From: CAZQDP01 sp964592375 | GTDB taxonomy: Bacteria > Bacillota > Clostridia > RUG12999 | Length of the DNA: 15,685 nucleotides | Reading direction: 5' to 3' | NCBI GenBank assembly: GCA_964592375.1 | Contig: CAZQDP010000060.1 | Span: 1-15,685 of the forward strand | In this document: positions 1-7,910 of the stretch, piece by piece | Numbering within the stretch: position 1 is the stretch's first letter | Layout of the letters: the number at the start of each line of letters is the position of its first letter | Notes under the pieces: generated by a model | Databases searched by the model: none | Seen by the model: the letters and a program-made list of their open reading frames with translations, nothing else | What the model was told of the DNA's origin: nothing | Position numbers and translations under genes: made by a program

Positions 1-36
1 TTGCCAGGCGGAAAGAAATAAATGTAAACCCGGCTG

Positions 37-825
37 TCAAAACGTTCTTTTAACCATTTTCTCGTCTTGCTCTTTCAAGCATATATTTCGTTCAAGGGGC
101 TTTTTCCCTCGCCACGCAAATGCATATGCACCATACTGCTCTTTAAAAACTTGATTACTCATTTGCATCAAATCGCTAAGTGAGCATATTCTGTCTTGGT
201 AAAACGCTTGCAAGGGAGTAACCAAAGCATTCTCGTTGTGTGGGCAAACATCTTGACAAATGTCACACCCCCAAATATATCCCGAAGCGGATAAAATATT
301 CATTTGGGTAGGTGAAATCTCTCCCTTTTCCTGAGAGATTGCGGAGCCGCATAAATCCTTTGCAAGTCCATCCTTTGAAAGTGCGCTGCCCGGGCAGCTT
401 TTTTCACAACACAAACAGCCCATGCAGTTTTCGAGCTTTGGCTGAGAGGGGATAAGCACCTGCTCACAAGCAACCATGCCCACAAAAACATATGAGCCAT
501 ATTTTTCATTAATAAGGCATCTGTTTTTGCCAATGATGCCAAGGCCTGCAAGCGTAGCAATGTACCGCTCCGGATAGTCATTGCTATCGCAGTATGTGCC
601 ATGGGTTTGGATGCCGCATCTCTTGGCGAAATCTTCTATCTGCTGAAGATATTGGTGCACAATGCTATGGTAATCCTTGCTACGGGCATATTTTGCAAGG
701 TTCCCTTTTTCGTTCCCCACATAGTATGGAAATAGACAAACAATCATGCTTTTTTCTGCATAGGTTGCAATGCCAGAGTATTCAATTTTAAGTTCCCTGC
801 AATAGTTTTGTATTTTCTTTTCCAC
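37..825 (-). CDS. QueG-like double 4Fe-4S protein (short epoxyqueuosine reductase family)
   Basis: The 262-residue protein matches the core of QueG, the cobalamin- and Fe-S-dependent enzyme that reduces epoxyqueuosine to queuosine in tRNA. The YARSKDYH segment corresponds to the QueG YALGRDYH region. It is followed by DSNDYPER and AGLGIIGKN, which align with the QueG DSAPxxER / AGLGWxGK block that carries the catalytic Asp. Two ferredoxin-type cysteine sets follow, CMGCLCCEKSCP and CDICQDVCP. Known QueG proteins are about 310-390 residues. This one has a shorter N-terminus and ends soon after the second cluster, so the C-terminal HEAT-like tRNA-binding repeats are missing. The start is GTG at 825, preceded by a GGGGGCGAG Shine-Dalgarno. 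It is transcribed divergently from rnf. The family is clear from the motifs; epoxyqueuosine as substrate is inferred and uncertain because the tail is absent. Confidence 0.8.
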   Translation of the reverse strand: MEKKIQNYCRELKIEYSGIATYAEKSMIVCLFPYYVGNEKGNLAKYARSKDYHSIVHQYLQQIEDFAKRCGIQTHGTYCDSNDYPERYIATLAGLGIIGKNRCLINEKYGSYVFVGMVACEQVLIPSQPKLENCMGCLCCEKSCPGSALSKDGLAKDLCGSAISQEKGEISPTQMNILSASGYIWGCDICQDVCPHNENALVTPLQAFYQDRICSLSDLMQMSNQVFKEQYGAYAFAWRGKKPLERNICLKEQDEKMVKRTF

Positions 826-848
826 CGTCTCGCCCCCGTTACAGCATA

Positions 849-877
849 TTTATATCACATTTTTCATTTCATTTCAA
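849..877 (-). promoter_or_regulatory. Predicted sigma-A promoter of the QueG-like gene
   Basis: Read on the minus strand, TTGAAA (872-877) and TATAAA (849-854) are separated by exactly 17 bp. Transcription would begin near 842, giving a leader of roughly 17 nt with the Shine-Dalgarno just before the GTG start at 825. The match is by eye and the region is AT-rich, so alternative -10 boxes exist. Confidence 0.6.
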
Positions 878-919
878 CTGTTATAATGTATAATATTTAT
901 ATAAATATAAAATTTTCTC

Positions 920-948
920 TTGTCATCTCCATATAAATGTATTATAAT
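920..948 (+). promoter_or_regulatory. Predicted sigma-A promoter of the rnf operon
   Basis: TTGTCA (920-925) and a consensus TATAAT (943-948) are separated by 17 bp. The predicted start is near 955, which leaves a leader of about 110 nt before rnfC. It is the best promoter match in the gap and is divergent from the promoter of the QueG-like gene. Confidence 0.75.
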
Positions 949-956
949 AGCATAGA

Positions 957-972
957 TTAAGATTTGTCTTAA
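957..972 (+). promoter_or_regulatory. Perfect inverted repeat at the rnf transcription start
   Basis: TTAAGA-TTTG-TCTTAA is a perfect 6-bp inverted repeat with a 4-nt centre. It begins a few bases after the predicted transcription start (about 955). The position suits a repressor operator. As RNA it would form a short 5' hairpin that could stabilise the long rnf mRNA. No known regulator is assigned. Confidence 0.4.
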
Positions 973-1066
973 AGGATAAAATTAGAAAAATGATGAATGG
1001 ACTTTATTTTCATAACATCTTCTGATTTTTGAATCTTTTAGACCATATAAGGGGTGTAAAATTGAA

Positions 1067-2389
1067 ATGAACCTTATTTCTTTTAAGGGTGGTATCCATC
1101 CCCCCTATCGCAAAGAGTCAACGAAGGATAAACCCATCCTTGCACTGCCTGCTTGCAGTGAACTGATTATTCCCTTGCAGCAGCATTTGGGTGCACCTTG
1201 TGATCCGCTGGTGAAAAAAGGCGATACCGTTTTGCTGGGGCAAAAAATCGGAGAGAGCACAGCATTTGTATCTTCACCGGTGCATGCCAGTGTATCCGGC
1301 ATTGTAAAGGCTGTGGAAAAGCGTCTTCATCCCGGTGGCATGCAGGTTTTAAGTGTTGTAATTGAAAATGATCATGCTGATACCCTCAGCGATGAGATTC
1401 GCCCTTATCGCGATATATCGCAAATGAGTAGCGAAGAAATGATTTCTGCGGTTCGCGGTGCCGGCATTGTGGGAATGGGTGGCGCAGGCTTTCCCATTCA
1501 TGTTAAATTGTCTGTGCCTCAAGGGAAAAAGGTGGAATATGTGATTGTCAACGGTGCGGAATGCGAACCTTATCTTTCCTCCGATCACCGTGCAATGCTT
1601 GAATATCCAGATGAGATGATTGATGGCTTACGGGCCATTATGAAGGCGGTGGGAGCCGAGAAGGGCATTGTTGCCATTGAAGACAATAAGCTGGATGCAG
1701 AAGCAATTCTGACAAAAAAACTCATTGATGATCCATCCATTGAAGTGGCTGTGATGGAAACAAAGTACCCACAAGGCTCTGAAAAGCACATCATCAAAGC
1801 GGTGACAGGCCGAGAAATTCCAGCCGGTAGCCTGCCTATTGATGTAGGATGCCTTGTGAATAATATTGATACTTGTATTGCCGTATCTGCCGCATTAAAG
1901 GAAGGCATGCCTATCTATAAGCGGCGTGTTACCTTATCCGGTGGTTGCGTTGCAAATCCAGGGGTCTATGAAGTGCGTATCGGCACGCCGTTTTCCAAGC
2001 TGATTGAAAAAGCAGGCGGACTGAGTGAGGAACCGACTAAGGTGATTATGGGTGGACCTATGATGGGTATTTGCCAGTATAGCTTAGATGCCCCAGTGAT
2101 TAAGACCACCTCCGGTCTACTTTGCCTATCCGCAGCGGAAGCGCATCAGCACCAAGAGGGGCCCTGCCTTCGGTGCGGCAAATGTGTTGGCGTATGTCCC
2201 ATGAATTTAATGCCTTATTCCATTGCCGCTGCCGGCAGAGCGGATGACCTTGAAAAGGGAGCAAAATATAATGCGGACAGTTGCATTGAATGCGGCTGTT
2301 GTAGTTATGTCTGTCCCGCATCCCGAAGGCTGGTGGAAAGCATACGACTTTCCAAGGCGAAGGTGATTGCACTAAAATCGAAGAAATAG
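1067..2389 (+). CDS. rnfC: RnfC, NADH-binding subunit of the Rnf complex
   Basis: RnfC is the peripheral subunit of the ferredoxin:NAD+ oxidoreductase (Rnf) that exchanges electrons with NAD(H). The 440-residue protein opens with the family's GGIHPP motif. A NuoF-like glycine-rich nucleotide/FMN-binding segment follows (GMGGAGFP, residues 136-143), then VNGAECEP, and then an SLBB-like region. Near the C-terminus are two 4Fe-4S motifs with cysteines 367/370/373/377 and 406/409/412/416. The length suits clostridial RnfC, which lacks the long repeat tail of the proteobacterial form. The ATG at 1067 follows an AAGGGGTG Shine-Dalgarno. It is the first gene of the rnfCDGEAB operon, 9 bp upstream of rnfD. 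Confidence 0.96.
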   Translation: MNLISFKGGIHPPYRKESTKDKPILALPACSELIIPLQQHLGAPCDPLVKKGDTVLLGQKIGESTAFVSSPVHASVSGIVKAVEKRLHPGGMQVLSVVIENDHADTLSDEIRPYRDISQMSSEEMISAVRGAGIVGMGGAGFPIHVKLSVPQGKKVEYVIVNGAECEPYLSSDHRAMLEYPDEMIDGLRAIMKAVGAEKGIVAIEDNKLDAEAILTKKLIDDPSIEVAVMETKYPQGSEKHIIKAVTGREIPAGSLPIDVGCLVNNIDTCIAVSAALKEGMPIYKRRVTLSGGCVANPGVYEVRIGTPFSKLIEKAGGLSEEPTKVIMGGPMMGICQYSLDAPVIKTTSGLLCLSAAEAHQHQEGPCLRCGKCVGVCPMNLMPYSIAAAGRADDLEKGAKYNADSCIECGCCSYVCPASRRLVESIRLSKAKVIALKSKK

Positions 2390-2398
2390 AAAGGATGC

Positions 2399-3379
2399 GT
2401 GAAATTCATGAACAATTTGCGAGTCACTTCGTCTCCTCATTTACATAGCGGCGACTCAGTAAGAGGCGTGATGGCAGATGTGGTCATTGCTCTCATTCCT
2501 GCTGTACTTGTAGGCGTGTTTTACTTTGGTCTGCCTGCACTTTGGCTGATTTTAACCTCGGTGGCTTCCTGCGTATTATTTGAAGCACTTTGGCAGAAGA
2601 TGATGGGCAAGCCTATTACAATTGGTGATTTTTCCGCAGTGGTCACAGGGCTGCTGCTTGCATTTAATGTACCCTCCACACTACCGCTTTGGATGATTGT
2701 TGTAGGTGCTTTTTTCGCTATGATTATCGTGAAGCAGTTATTTGGGGGTTTGGGTCATAATTTTGTGAATCCGGCTCTGGCTGCTCGTGCGTTTTTAATG
2801 GCCTCTTGGGCAGCATCCATGACAAAGTGGGTTACCCCTTCCGTTTTCGGCATGGACGCACGTACCACGGCCACGCCGCTTGCCATGATGAAAACGCATG
2901 CATTTAGCAAGCTTCCTTCCCTGTGGGATATGTTTATCGGAAACATTGGGGGCTGTATTGGCGAGACCTCCGCCCTTCTGCTTCTCCTTGGCGGACTGTA
3001 TTTGATGATCAAAAAGGTCATTCATCCCGCTATTCCATTTTCCTTTATCGGCACCGTAGCTGTTCTTACCTTTTTCCTTGGAGGCGGCACCTCGCCGGAG
3101 GAGAGCGCTACGATTATGCTTGCACATATCTTGTCGGGTGGATTGATGCTGGGCGCCTTCTTTATGGCCACCGATTACACCACCTCCCCCACAACCAAAT
3201 GGGGTGCGTATATTATGGGCATAGGATGTGGCGTGCTCACGGTGATTATTCGCCTGTACGGTGGTTACCCCGAGGGTGTATCCTATTCTATTTTGCTGAT
3301 GAATATTGCTTCTCCTCTCATTGATAAAGTAACCATTCCACGGGTGTTCGGTATGCCAAAAGCCGGAATAAAACGATAG
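2399..3379 (+). CDS. rnfD: RnfD, membrane flavoprotein subunit of the Rnf complex
   Basis: RnfD is an integral membrane subunit carrying covalently bound FMN in the Rnf electron path. The protein has many hydrophobic segments, the family N-terminus LRVTSSPHLHSG, and the motif RTTATPLA. The last Thr of TTAT (residue 159 from the GTG start) is the predicted FMN attachment site, corresponding to the S/T-x-AT motif of NqrB/RnfD. GHNFVNPALAARAFL is another conserved RnfD segment. The start is ambiguous. GTG at 2399 is only 3 nt after AAGGA, while the ATG at 2408 (starting MNNLRVTSS) is 12 nt after it and fits family N-termini equally well. Confidence 0.95.
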   Translation: MKFMNNLRVTSSPHLHSGDSVRGVMADVVIALIPAVLVGVFYFGLPALWLILTSVASCVLFEALWQKMMGKPITIGDFSAVVTGLLLAFNVPSTLPLWMIVVGAFFAMIIVKQLFGGLGHNFVNPALAARAFLMASWAASMTKWVTPSVFGMDARTTATPLAMMKTHAFSKLPSLWDMFIGNIGGCIGETSALLLLLGGLYLMIKKVIHPAIPFSFIGTVAVLTFFLGGGTSPEESATIMLAHILSGGLMLGAFFMATDYTTSPTTKWGAYIMGIGCGVLTVIIRLYGGYPEGVSYSILLMNIASPLIDKVTIPRVFGMPKAGIKR

Positions 3380-3395
3380 ATAGGAGGTAACTTCC

Positions 3396-3953
3396 TTGTT
3401 TAAAAATGAAATTGTAAAACTAGGGCTTGTTTTGGCAGCCATTTCACTTGCGGTTGCCTTGGTTCTTTCGGGTGCAAATCTACTGACGAAAGACTTGATT
3501 AAAAATACAAAAGATCAAAATGTGAAGGATGCCCTTGCAAAAGTTCTGCCTGCCGATGAATATAAGCAGCTAGATATAAAGGCTGCGCCTCTCCCCTCTG
3601 AAGTGTTAGAGGCATACACGGCCATGAAGGAAGGAAAGGATATTGGGTATTGCATAAAACTTGCACCTAGGGGTTACGCCGGCCCTATCGTTATGTTGGT
3701 GGGCGTTGGCGCAGACGGTGTGGTCAGCGGTGTTACCATTACGGAAATGAAGGAAACGCCCGGTCTTGGCACGCTTGCACAAAATCAAAAGTTTTTATCT
3801 CAGTTCCTTGGCGGCTCCGGCACCATGAAGGTAAATAAAGACGGTGGAAAAATTGAATCCATCAGTGGCGCCACCATTACGTCCAGAGCCGTTTCCCGCG
3901 GCGTGAGCATTTCGACTGAGACAGCACAAATTCTGCAGGGGGGGAAGCAATAA
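3396..3953 (+). CDS. rnfG: RnfG, FMN-carrying subunit of the Rnf complex
   Basis: RnfG is anchored by one N-terminal helix and carries covalently bound FMN on its extracytoplasmic domain. The 185-residue protein shows a hydrophobic segment at about residues 9-28. Near the end is the FMN-attachment motif SGATITS (157-163), where Thr160 is the predicted flavinylation site by analogy with NqrC/RnfG. GLGTLAQN is a further conserved FMN-domain segment. The TTG start at 3396 is supported by a strong AGGAGGT Shine-Dalgarno (3382-3388) with a 7-nt spacer. A run of seven G close to the stop codon doubles as the Shine-Dalgarno for rnfE, which begins one base after the stop. Confidence 0.95.
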   Translation: MFKNEIVKLGLVLAAISLAVALVLSGANLLTKDLIKNTKDQNVKDALAKVLPADEYKQLDIKAAPLPSEVLEAYTAMKEGKDIGYCIKLAPRGYAGPIVMLVGVGADGVVSGVTITEMKETPGLGTLAQNQKFLSQFLGGSGTMKVNKDGGKIESISGATITSRAVSRGVSISTETAQILQGGKQ

Positions 3954-3954
3954 T

Positions 3955-4557
3955 ATGAAATACATCGGTGAGCTGACAAAAGGTATTCTTCGAGAAAATC
4001 CGGTATTGGTCATGTTGCTCGGCATGTGCCCAACACTGGCTACCTCCACCTCGCTTGACAATGCAATCGGAATGGGACTTGCCGCTACAGCTGTTCTCAT
4101 TGGCTCCAATGCTGTTATTTCCATGCTACGAAGCGTTATTCCAAATAAAATTCGCATTGCTTCTTTTGTGGTGGTTATTGCCGGTTTTGTTACGCTGGTG
4201 GAAATGCTTTTAAAAGCCTATTTCCCGGCGCTTGACAAATCCCTTGGTGTTTTTATTCCACTGATTGTGGTCAACTGCATTATTTTGGCACGTGCAGAAG
4301 CCTTTGCATCAAAAAATAAGGTGTTCCCTTCCATATTGGATGGCGCAGGAATGGGGCTTGGCTTTACGCTTGCACTTGCCATCATTGCTTTTATCCGTGA
4401 AATACTTGGCGCCGGATCGCTTGCTGGCATAAAGCTCTTTGGCGATGGCTTTAACGGTGCCATTGTGATGTTACTTCCTCCCGGTGGTTTTTTAACCTTG
4501 GGTTTGGTTTTAGGGGTGCTCAACTATATCGCATCTCGTAGAAAGGCAGGTGTGTAA
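3955..4557 (+). CDS. rnfE: RnfE, membrane subunit of the Rnf complex
   Basis: RnfE is a six-helix membrane protein. It pairs with RnfA in inverted topology and shares an intramembrane Fe-S cluster with it. The 200-residue sequence is hydrophobic and carries both conserved cysteine contexts: GMCPT (Cys25) and VVNC (Cys108). These correspond to the cluster-ligating cysteines described for NqrD/NqrE. ENPVLVMLLG near the N-terminus and the GFTLAL and FIREILG segments are typical of RnfE. The ATG follows a G-rich Shine-Dalgarno within the end of rnfG, one base after its stop, so the two genes are translationally close. rnfA follows after 3 bp. Confidence 0.95.
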   Translation: MKYIGELTKGILRENPVLVMLLGMCPTLATSTSLDNAIGMGLAATAVLIGSNAVISMLRSVIPNKIRIASFVVVIAGFVTLVEMLLKAYFPALDKSLGVFIPLIVVNCIILARAEAFASKNKVFPSILDGAGMGLGFTLALAIIAFIREILGAGSLAGIKLFGDGFNGAIVMLLPPGGFLTLGLVLGVLNYIASRRKAGV

Positions 4558-4560
4558 CCG

Positions 4561-5142
4561 ATGAATTATTTTGGACAATTGGCTTCCATTTCTCTTGCGG
4601 CTATCCTTGTAGAGAATTTTGTATTGGTGCGCTTTTTAGGTATATGTCCATTTTTAGGAGTTTCCAAAAAAATCCAAACCGCTTTTGGTATGGGTATGGC
4701 GGTTACATTTGTCATGGGCCTTGCCTCTGCCATTACATGGCTTGTGCAAAAGTTCATCTTGTTGCCGCTTGATCTTGAATACCTAAGAACCATTGCTTTT
4801 ATATTGGTTATTGCTTCCCTTGTGCAATTTGTAGAAATGGCGCTGATTAAATACAGTCCTGCGCTCTATAATGCACTTGGCATTTATCTTCCGCTGATAA
4901 CCACAAATTGCGCAGTTCTTGGTGTTACCATTTTAAATATTGATTATCACTATGATTTGGTCCAGTCCATCACCTTTGGCATTACAGCTGCCATTGGCTT
5001 CACAGTTGCCATTGTATTGTTTGCAGGTGTTAGAGAGAGGCTGGAGGAGAGCGATATTCCGGATTACATGCAAGGCTTTGCGATTTCTCTTGTTTCGGCG
5101 GCACTGATTTCTCTTGCATTTTTTGGTTTTGCAGGGCTGTAA
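4561..5142 (+). CDS. rnfA: RnfA, membrane subunit of the Rnf complex
   Basis: RnfA is the partner of RnfE in the membrane core of the Na+/H+-translocating ferredoxin:NAD+ oxidoreductase. The 193-residue protein is almost entirely hydrophobic. It shows the family motifs ENFVLVRFLGICPFLG (Cys29) and TTNCAVLG (Cys117), and these cysteines are the expected ligands of the intramembrane cluster shared with RnfE. FGMGMAVTFVMG and VQFVEMALIKYSPALY are also typical RnfA segments. The length matches the family (about 190). The ATG at 4561 lies 3 bp after the rnfE stop. A 65-bp gap separates it from rnfB. Confidence 0.96.
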   Translation: MNYFGQLASISLAAILVENFVLVRFLGICPFLGVSKKIQTAFGMGMAVTFVMGLASAITWLVQKFILLPLDLEYLRTIAFILVIASLVQFVEMALIKYSPALYNALGIYLPLITTNCAVLGVTILNIDYHYDLVQSITFGITAAIGFTVAIVLFAGVRERLEESDIPDYMQGFAISLVSAALISLAFFGFAGL

Positions 5143-5207
5143 GCGGAATGTGCTAAGTCAGCTCATATAGGACGCAGAAATATCTTAGTGAAAAGGAATG
5201 AGGTCTG

Positions 5208-6023
5208 ATGGTGAATTTAAATCCGATTTTTTATGCAGTACTCAGTTTAGGTGGTCTTGGATTGCTCTTTGGGATAATCCTTGGCGTTGCCTCGAAAATA
5301 TTTGCGGTGCAGACGGATGAACGCATCGCACGCATTATGGAAGTGCTTCCCTGCGCTAACTGCGGAGGCTGTGGCTTTGCGGGTTGCGGCGCCTATGCAG
5401 AGGCTGTGACCAGAGGGCTTGTGTCCCCTGCTGCTTGCGGCGTTGGCGGTGCCAAATGCGCAAGCGAAATTGCAGACATTATGGGTGTGAATGTAGATTT
5501 TGATCGAAAGGTTGCCAGGGTGCATTGTGCCGGCAACTGCGATGTTGCACCTCATAAATTCGTTTACGAAGGCATTGCCAGCTGCGCCGCAGCTGCAAAG
5601 CAAAGCGGCGGGCCAAAAGCCTGTTCCTATGGATGCCTTGGTGTTGGAAGCTGCCAAGATGCCTGCGAGTATCATGCCATTAGGCTTGAAAATGGTGTGC
5701 CCGTGGTATATGAGGAAAATTGCACTGCCTGTGGCAAATGTGTAGCGGCTTGTCCACGGAGGCTCATTACACTTTCTCCCCAGCAAAAGCGCATTTATGT
5801 AGCCTGCTCCTCCAAGGATAAAGGCGCGGATATGAAAGCGCTTTGCGCAGTTGGCTGTATTGGATGTAAAATATGTGAAAAGGTTTGCCCTGCAGGGGCG
5901 ATTACTGTAACGGATAACCTTGCCAAGGTGGACTACTCGCTGTGCACGCAGTGCGGATTGTGCGCAGAAAAATGTCCTAGAAAGATTATCCAGCGGGAAC
6001 CCTCTGCTGCCGCCTTGCAATAA
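5208..6023 (+). CDS. rnfB: RnfB, ferredoxin-type Fe-S subunit of the Rnf complex
   Basis: RnfB accepts electrons from reduced ferredoxin and passes them into the membrane part of Rnf. It begins with one hydrophobic anchor (about residues 5-26). A first cysteine set follows at 49/52/55/60 (CANCGGCGFAGC), and then further Cys pairs (107, 111). Four ferredoxin-type sets come next: 139/143/149/153, 172/175/178/182, 217/220/223/227 and 246/249/252/256. This multi-cluster pattern is typical of clostridial RnfB. The 271-residue length is at the short end for anaerobic Firmicutes. The ATG at 5208 is only 3 nt after GAGGT, whereas GTG at 5211 has a 6-nt spacer, so the true start may be one codon later. 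It is the last rnf gene of the operon. Confidence 0.96.
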   Translation: MVNLNPIFYAVLSLGGLGLLFGIILGVASKIFAVQTDERIARIMEVLPCANCGGCGFAGCGAYAEAVTRGLVSPAACGVGGAKCASEIADIMGVNVDFDRKVARVHCAGNCDVAPHKFVYEGIASCAAAAKQSGGPKACSYGCLGVGSCQDACEYHAIRLENGVPVVYEENCTACGKCVAACPRRLITLSPQQKRIYVACSSKDKGADMKALCAVGCIGCKICEKVCPAGAITVTDNLAKVDYSLCTQCGLCAEKCPRKIIQREPSAAALQ

Positions 6024-6079
6024 ATGTCTTTATGTGCAAAACTTTTATGCGATTGTGCAAAGACGGCTTCTTTATTTAT

Positions 6080-6088
6080 TGATATACT
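6080..6088 (+). promoter_or_regulatory. Possible extended -10 promoter before the DUF4838 gene
   Basis: TGA-TATACT (TG at 6080-6081, hexamer 6083-6088) fits an extended -10 element. No convincing -35 lies 17 bp upstream. Transcription would start close to 6095, just before the AGGAG site at 6101. Two direct repeats of TGTGCAAA (6033-6040 and 6054-6061) lie upstream, spaced 21 bp. The gene may instead be read through from rnfB. Confidence 0.3.
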
Positions 6089-6113
6089 ATGCCCCATGGA
6101 AGGAGTTGTTTTT

Positions 6114-7910
6114 ATGCATGGTGAAACAATCGTTTTTGCAAAAAGTGAACTAAATGCGTATCTTTCACGCATGGGTATTTTGGAACATGAAATAAAGCTC
6201 GGTTTATATGAGGATTTCGGGATTGTTCCTTTGTCTTCTAGCGAACAAGATGATGATATGGCAGCCAAAATCAGTGGACGCAGTGGATATATCGCCGGAA
6301 ACAGCCCTCGAAGCTTGCTACTTGCTGTATACCGCAGCTTGCATATGATGGGCTGCCGTTTTTTGCGCCCCGGCAAAGATGGCGAATATGTTCCCCTGGT
6401 TCAGGCAAATGAAATGAATATATCCTTTAGGGAAACGCCTTCAATTCGGCATAGAGGCGTATGCATGGAAGGCGCAGTATCCAGAGAAAATATATTGGAG
6501 TTTATTGATTATTTGCCAAAGGTAGGGTTTAATAGCTTTTTTATTCAGTTTATTACTCCCTTTACTTTTTATGACAGATGGTATTCTCATCTTCAAAATC
6601 ATCATTTAGACCCGACTCCCGTCACAATTTCACAGGTGCAGGCATATACAAAAGAGGCTGAAATAGAAATCAAAAAAAGAGGTCTTATCCTGCACAGCGT
6701 AGGGCATGGCTGGACTGGGGAGTGTGTTGAAATCCCCTCTGTTACATTTGATGAGAGTGTGCTTTCTGTGCCGGAAAAATATACGGACTATCTTGCTAAC
6801 ATTGACGGCAAGCGTCAAATGTTTAAAAACAGGCCTATTTATCTTAATCTATGTTATTCCAATCCGGAAGCAAGAGGCCATCTTGTTCATTTTATCGATA
6901 ACTATATGCAGGCCCATCCGGAGCTTGATATCCTGCAATTCTGGCTATCGGACGGCAAAAATGCGCAATGCGAATGTGATGCGTGTACGCTTTCGCCTTC
7001 TGATTACTATGTGCTCATGCTCAATGAACTTGATGCGTTGCTAAGCCGGCGAGGCGATAAGCGCAGAATTGTATTCCTAATGTATCAGGATACCTATTGG
7101 GCGCCTGCGCGCGAAATGACACAAAATGAAGATCGATTTATACTCTTGTATGCACCCATTAACAGAAAATACACGGAAGGCATTCCTACACAATCGGCCA
7201 TGGAAACAAAGCCCTTTGTGCTCAATGCACTCACGCCGCCGGCCAACATGGCGGAGAATGTACCCTATTTAAAAAAATGGCAGCAGGTCTTTCATGGTGA
7301 TTGCATGCTGTTTGATTACCATCTGCAATGGTTCGGCTATTCCGATATTGGAGGACACGAGGTTGCTAAAATAATTCATGAAGATATTCGGCAGCTTAAA
7401 AAGCTGGGGCTATGTGGACTGATGAGCTGCCAAAGTCAGCGAAACTTTTTCCCCACAGGCTTTGCAATGTATATCATGGGACATACCTTATGGAATGAAA
7501 ACATCGATTATGAAGAAACAGAAAAAGATTATTATGCGGCCGCCTTCGGCAAGGATGGCGGCGCCTGTATGGCGCATTTGGACACCTTGTCTGCGCTATC
7601 ACATATTGAATATGTAAGTTGTGAAAACCTTACATTAACAGATGAGATAAAAAAGGATTTCCATAAGATGGAAAAGGTTGCGGCAGACTTTCAAAAAGTG
7701 ATAGAGGCAAATCTTTCTCTTGCGGATCCTTGCCATCGTTTATCGTGGTATTATTTGAAGTGGCATCACCATCTTGCAGTGCTAACGGCCAAGTATCTTT
7801 GCCTTGCCTGTGAAAATCATCAGGAGGAAGCCCTTGATATTTGGACAAAAATGAAAGAATATGTGCAAAAAAACGAAATGGATGTGCAACGCATTTTCGA
7901 TGTGTATTAA
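6114..7910 (+). CDS. DUF4838-like glycoside hydrolase-type protein
   Basis: This 598-residue protein resembles the DUF4838 group, which shares its fold with alpha-glucuronidase and hexosaminidase families. Residues about 1-100 form the expected N-terminal accessory domain, with SGYIAGNSPRSLLLAVYR then GCRFLRPGKDGEYVP. From about residue 115 a predicted TIM-barrel region starts (RHRGVCMEG). It contains HGWTGE (198-203) and the hallmark W-x-x-DG followed by CECDAC (W277, D280, cysteines 286/288/291). There is no signal peptide or membrane segment, so it should act in the cytosol, probably on an imported glycan or glycoside. The ATG at 6114 has an excellent AGGAG (6101-6105) with an 8-nt spacer; a longer frame from 6024 lacks such support. 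It lies 90 bp after rnfB. Substrate and catalytic residues are unknown, and a non-hydrolytic role is possible. Confidence 0.65.
   Translation: MHGETIVFAKSELNAYLSRMGILEHEIKLGLYEDFGIVPLSSSEQDDDMAAKISGRSGYIAGNSPRSLLLAVYRSLHMMGCRFLRPGKDGEYVPLVQANEMNISFRETPSIRHRGVCMEGAVSRENILEFIDYLPKVGFNSFFIQFITPFTFYDRWYSHLQNHHLDPTPVTISQVQAYTKEAEIEIKKRGLILHSVGHGWTGECVEIPSVTFDESVLSVPEKYTDYLANIDGKRQMFKNRPIYLNLCYSNPEARGHLVHFIDNYMQAHPELDILQFWLSDGKNAQCECDACTLSPSDYYVLMLNELDALLSRRGDKRRIVFLMYQDTYWAPAREMTQNEDRFILLYAPINRKYTEGIPTQSAMETKPFVLNALTPPANMAENVPYLKKWQQVFHGDCMLFDYHLQWFGYSDIGGHEVAKIIHEDIRQLKKLGLCGLMSCQSQRNFFPTGFAMYIMGHTLWNENIDYEETEKDYYAAAFGKDGGACMAHLDTLSALSHIEYVSCENLTLTDEIKKDFHKMEKVAADFQKVIEANLSLADPCHRLSWYYLKWHHHLAVLTAKYLCLACENHQEEALDIWTKMKEYVQKNEMDVQRIFDVY

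Noticed and set aside
1..51. Possible 3' ends of a plus-strand gene at the left edge (one frame ends at TAA 19-21, another at TAA 49-51)
   Set aside because: Only 6 to 16 codons are visible and neither tail matches a family I recognise, so a gene cannot be supported.
990..1025. Eleven-codon open frame (MMNGLYFHNIF) in the rnf leader, a possible leader peptide
   Set aside because: The nearest purine-rich site (AAAGGA, 971-976) is 13 nt away, the peptide has no regulatory codon pattern, and short frames are common in AT-rich sequence.
2795..3442. Long minus-strand open frame (215 codons) antisense to rnfD
   Set aside because: It lies opposite a well-supported membrane protein, has low-complexity composition, and shows no start site context or known motif; it is a shadow of rnfD.
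5247..6020. Minus-strand open frame of 257 codons antisense to rnfB
   Set aside because: It mirrors the cysteine- and alanine-rich codons of rnfB and has no recognisable domain.
6009..6067. Imperfect stem GCCGCCTTGCA / TGCAAAGACGGC between rnfB and the DUF4838 gene, considered as a terminator
   Set aside because: The loop is about 36 nt, the stem has a mismatch and a bulge, and the following sequence is only moderately T-rich; it overlaps the rnfB end.
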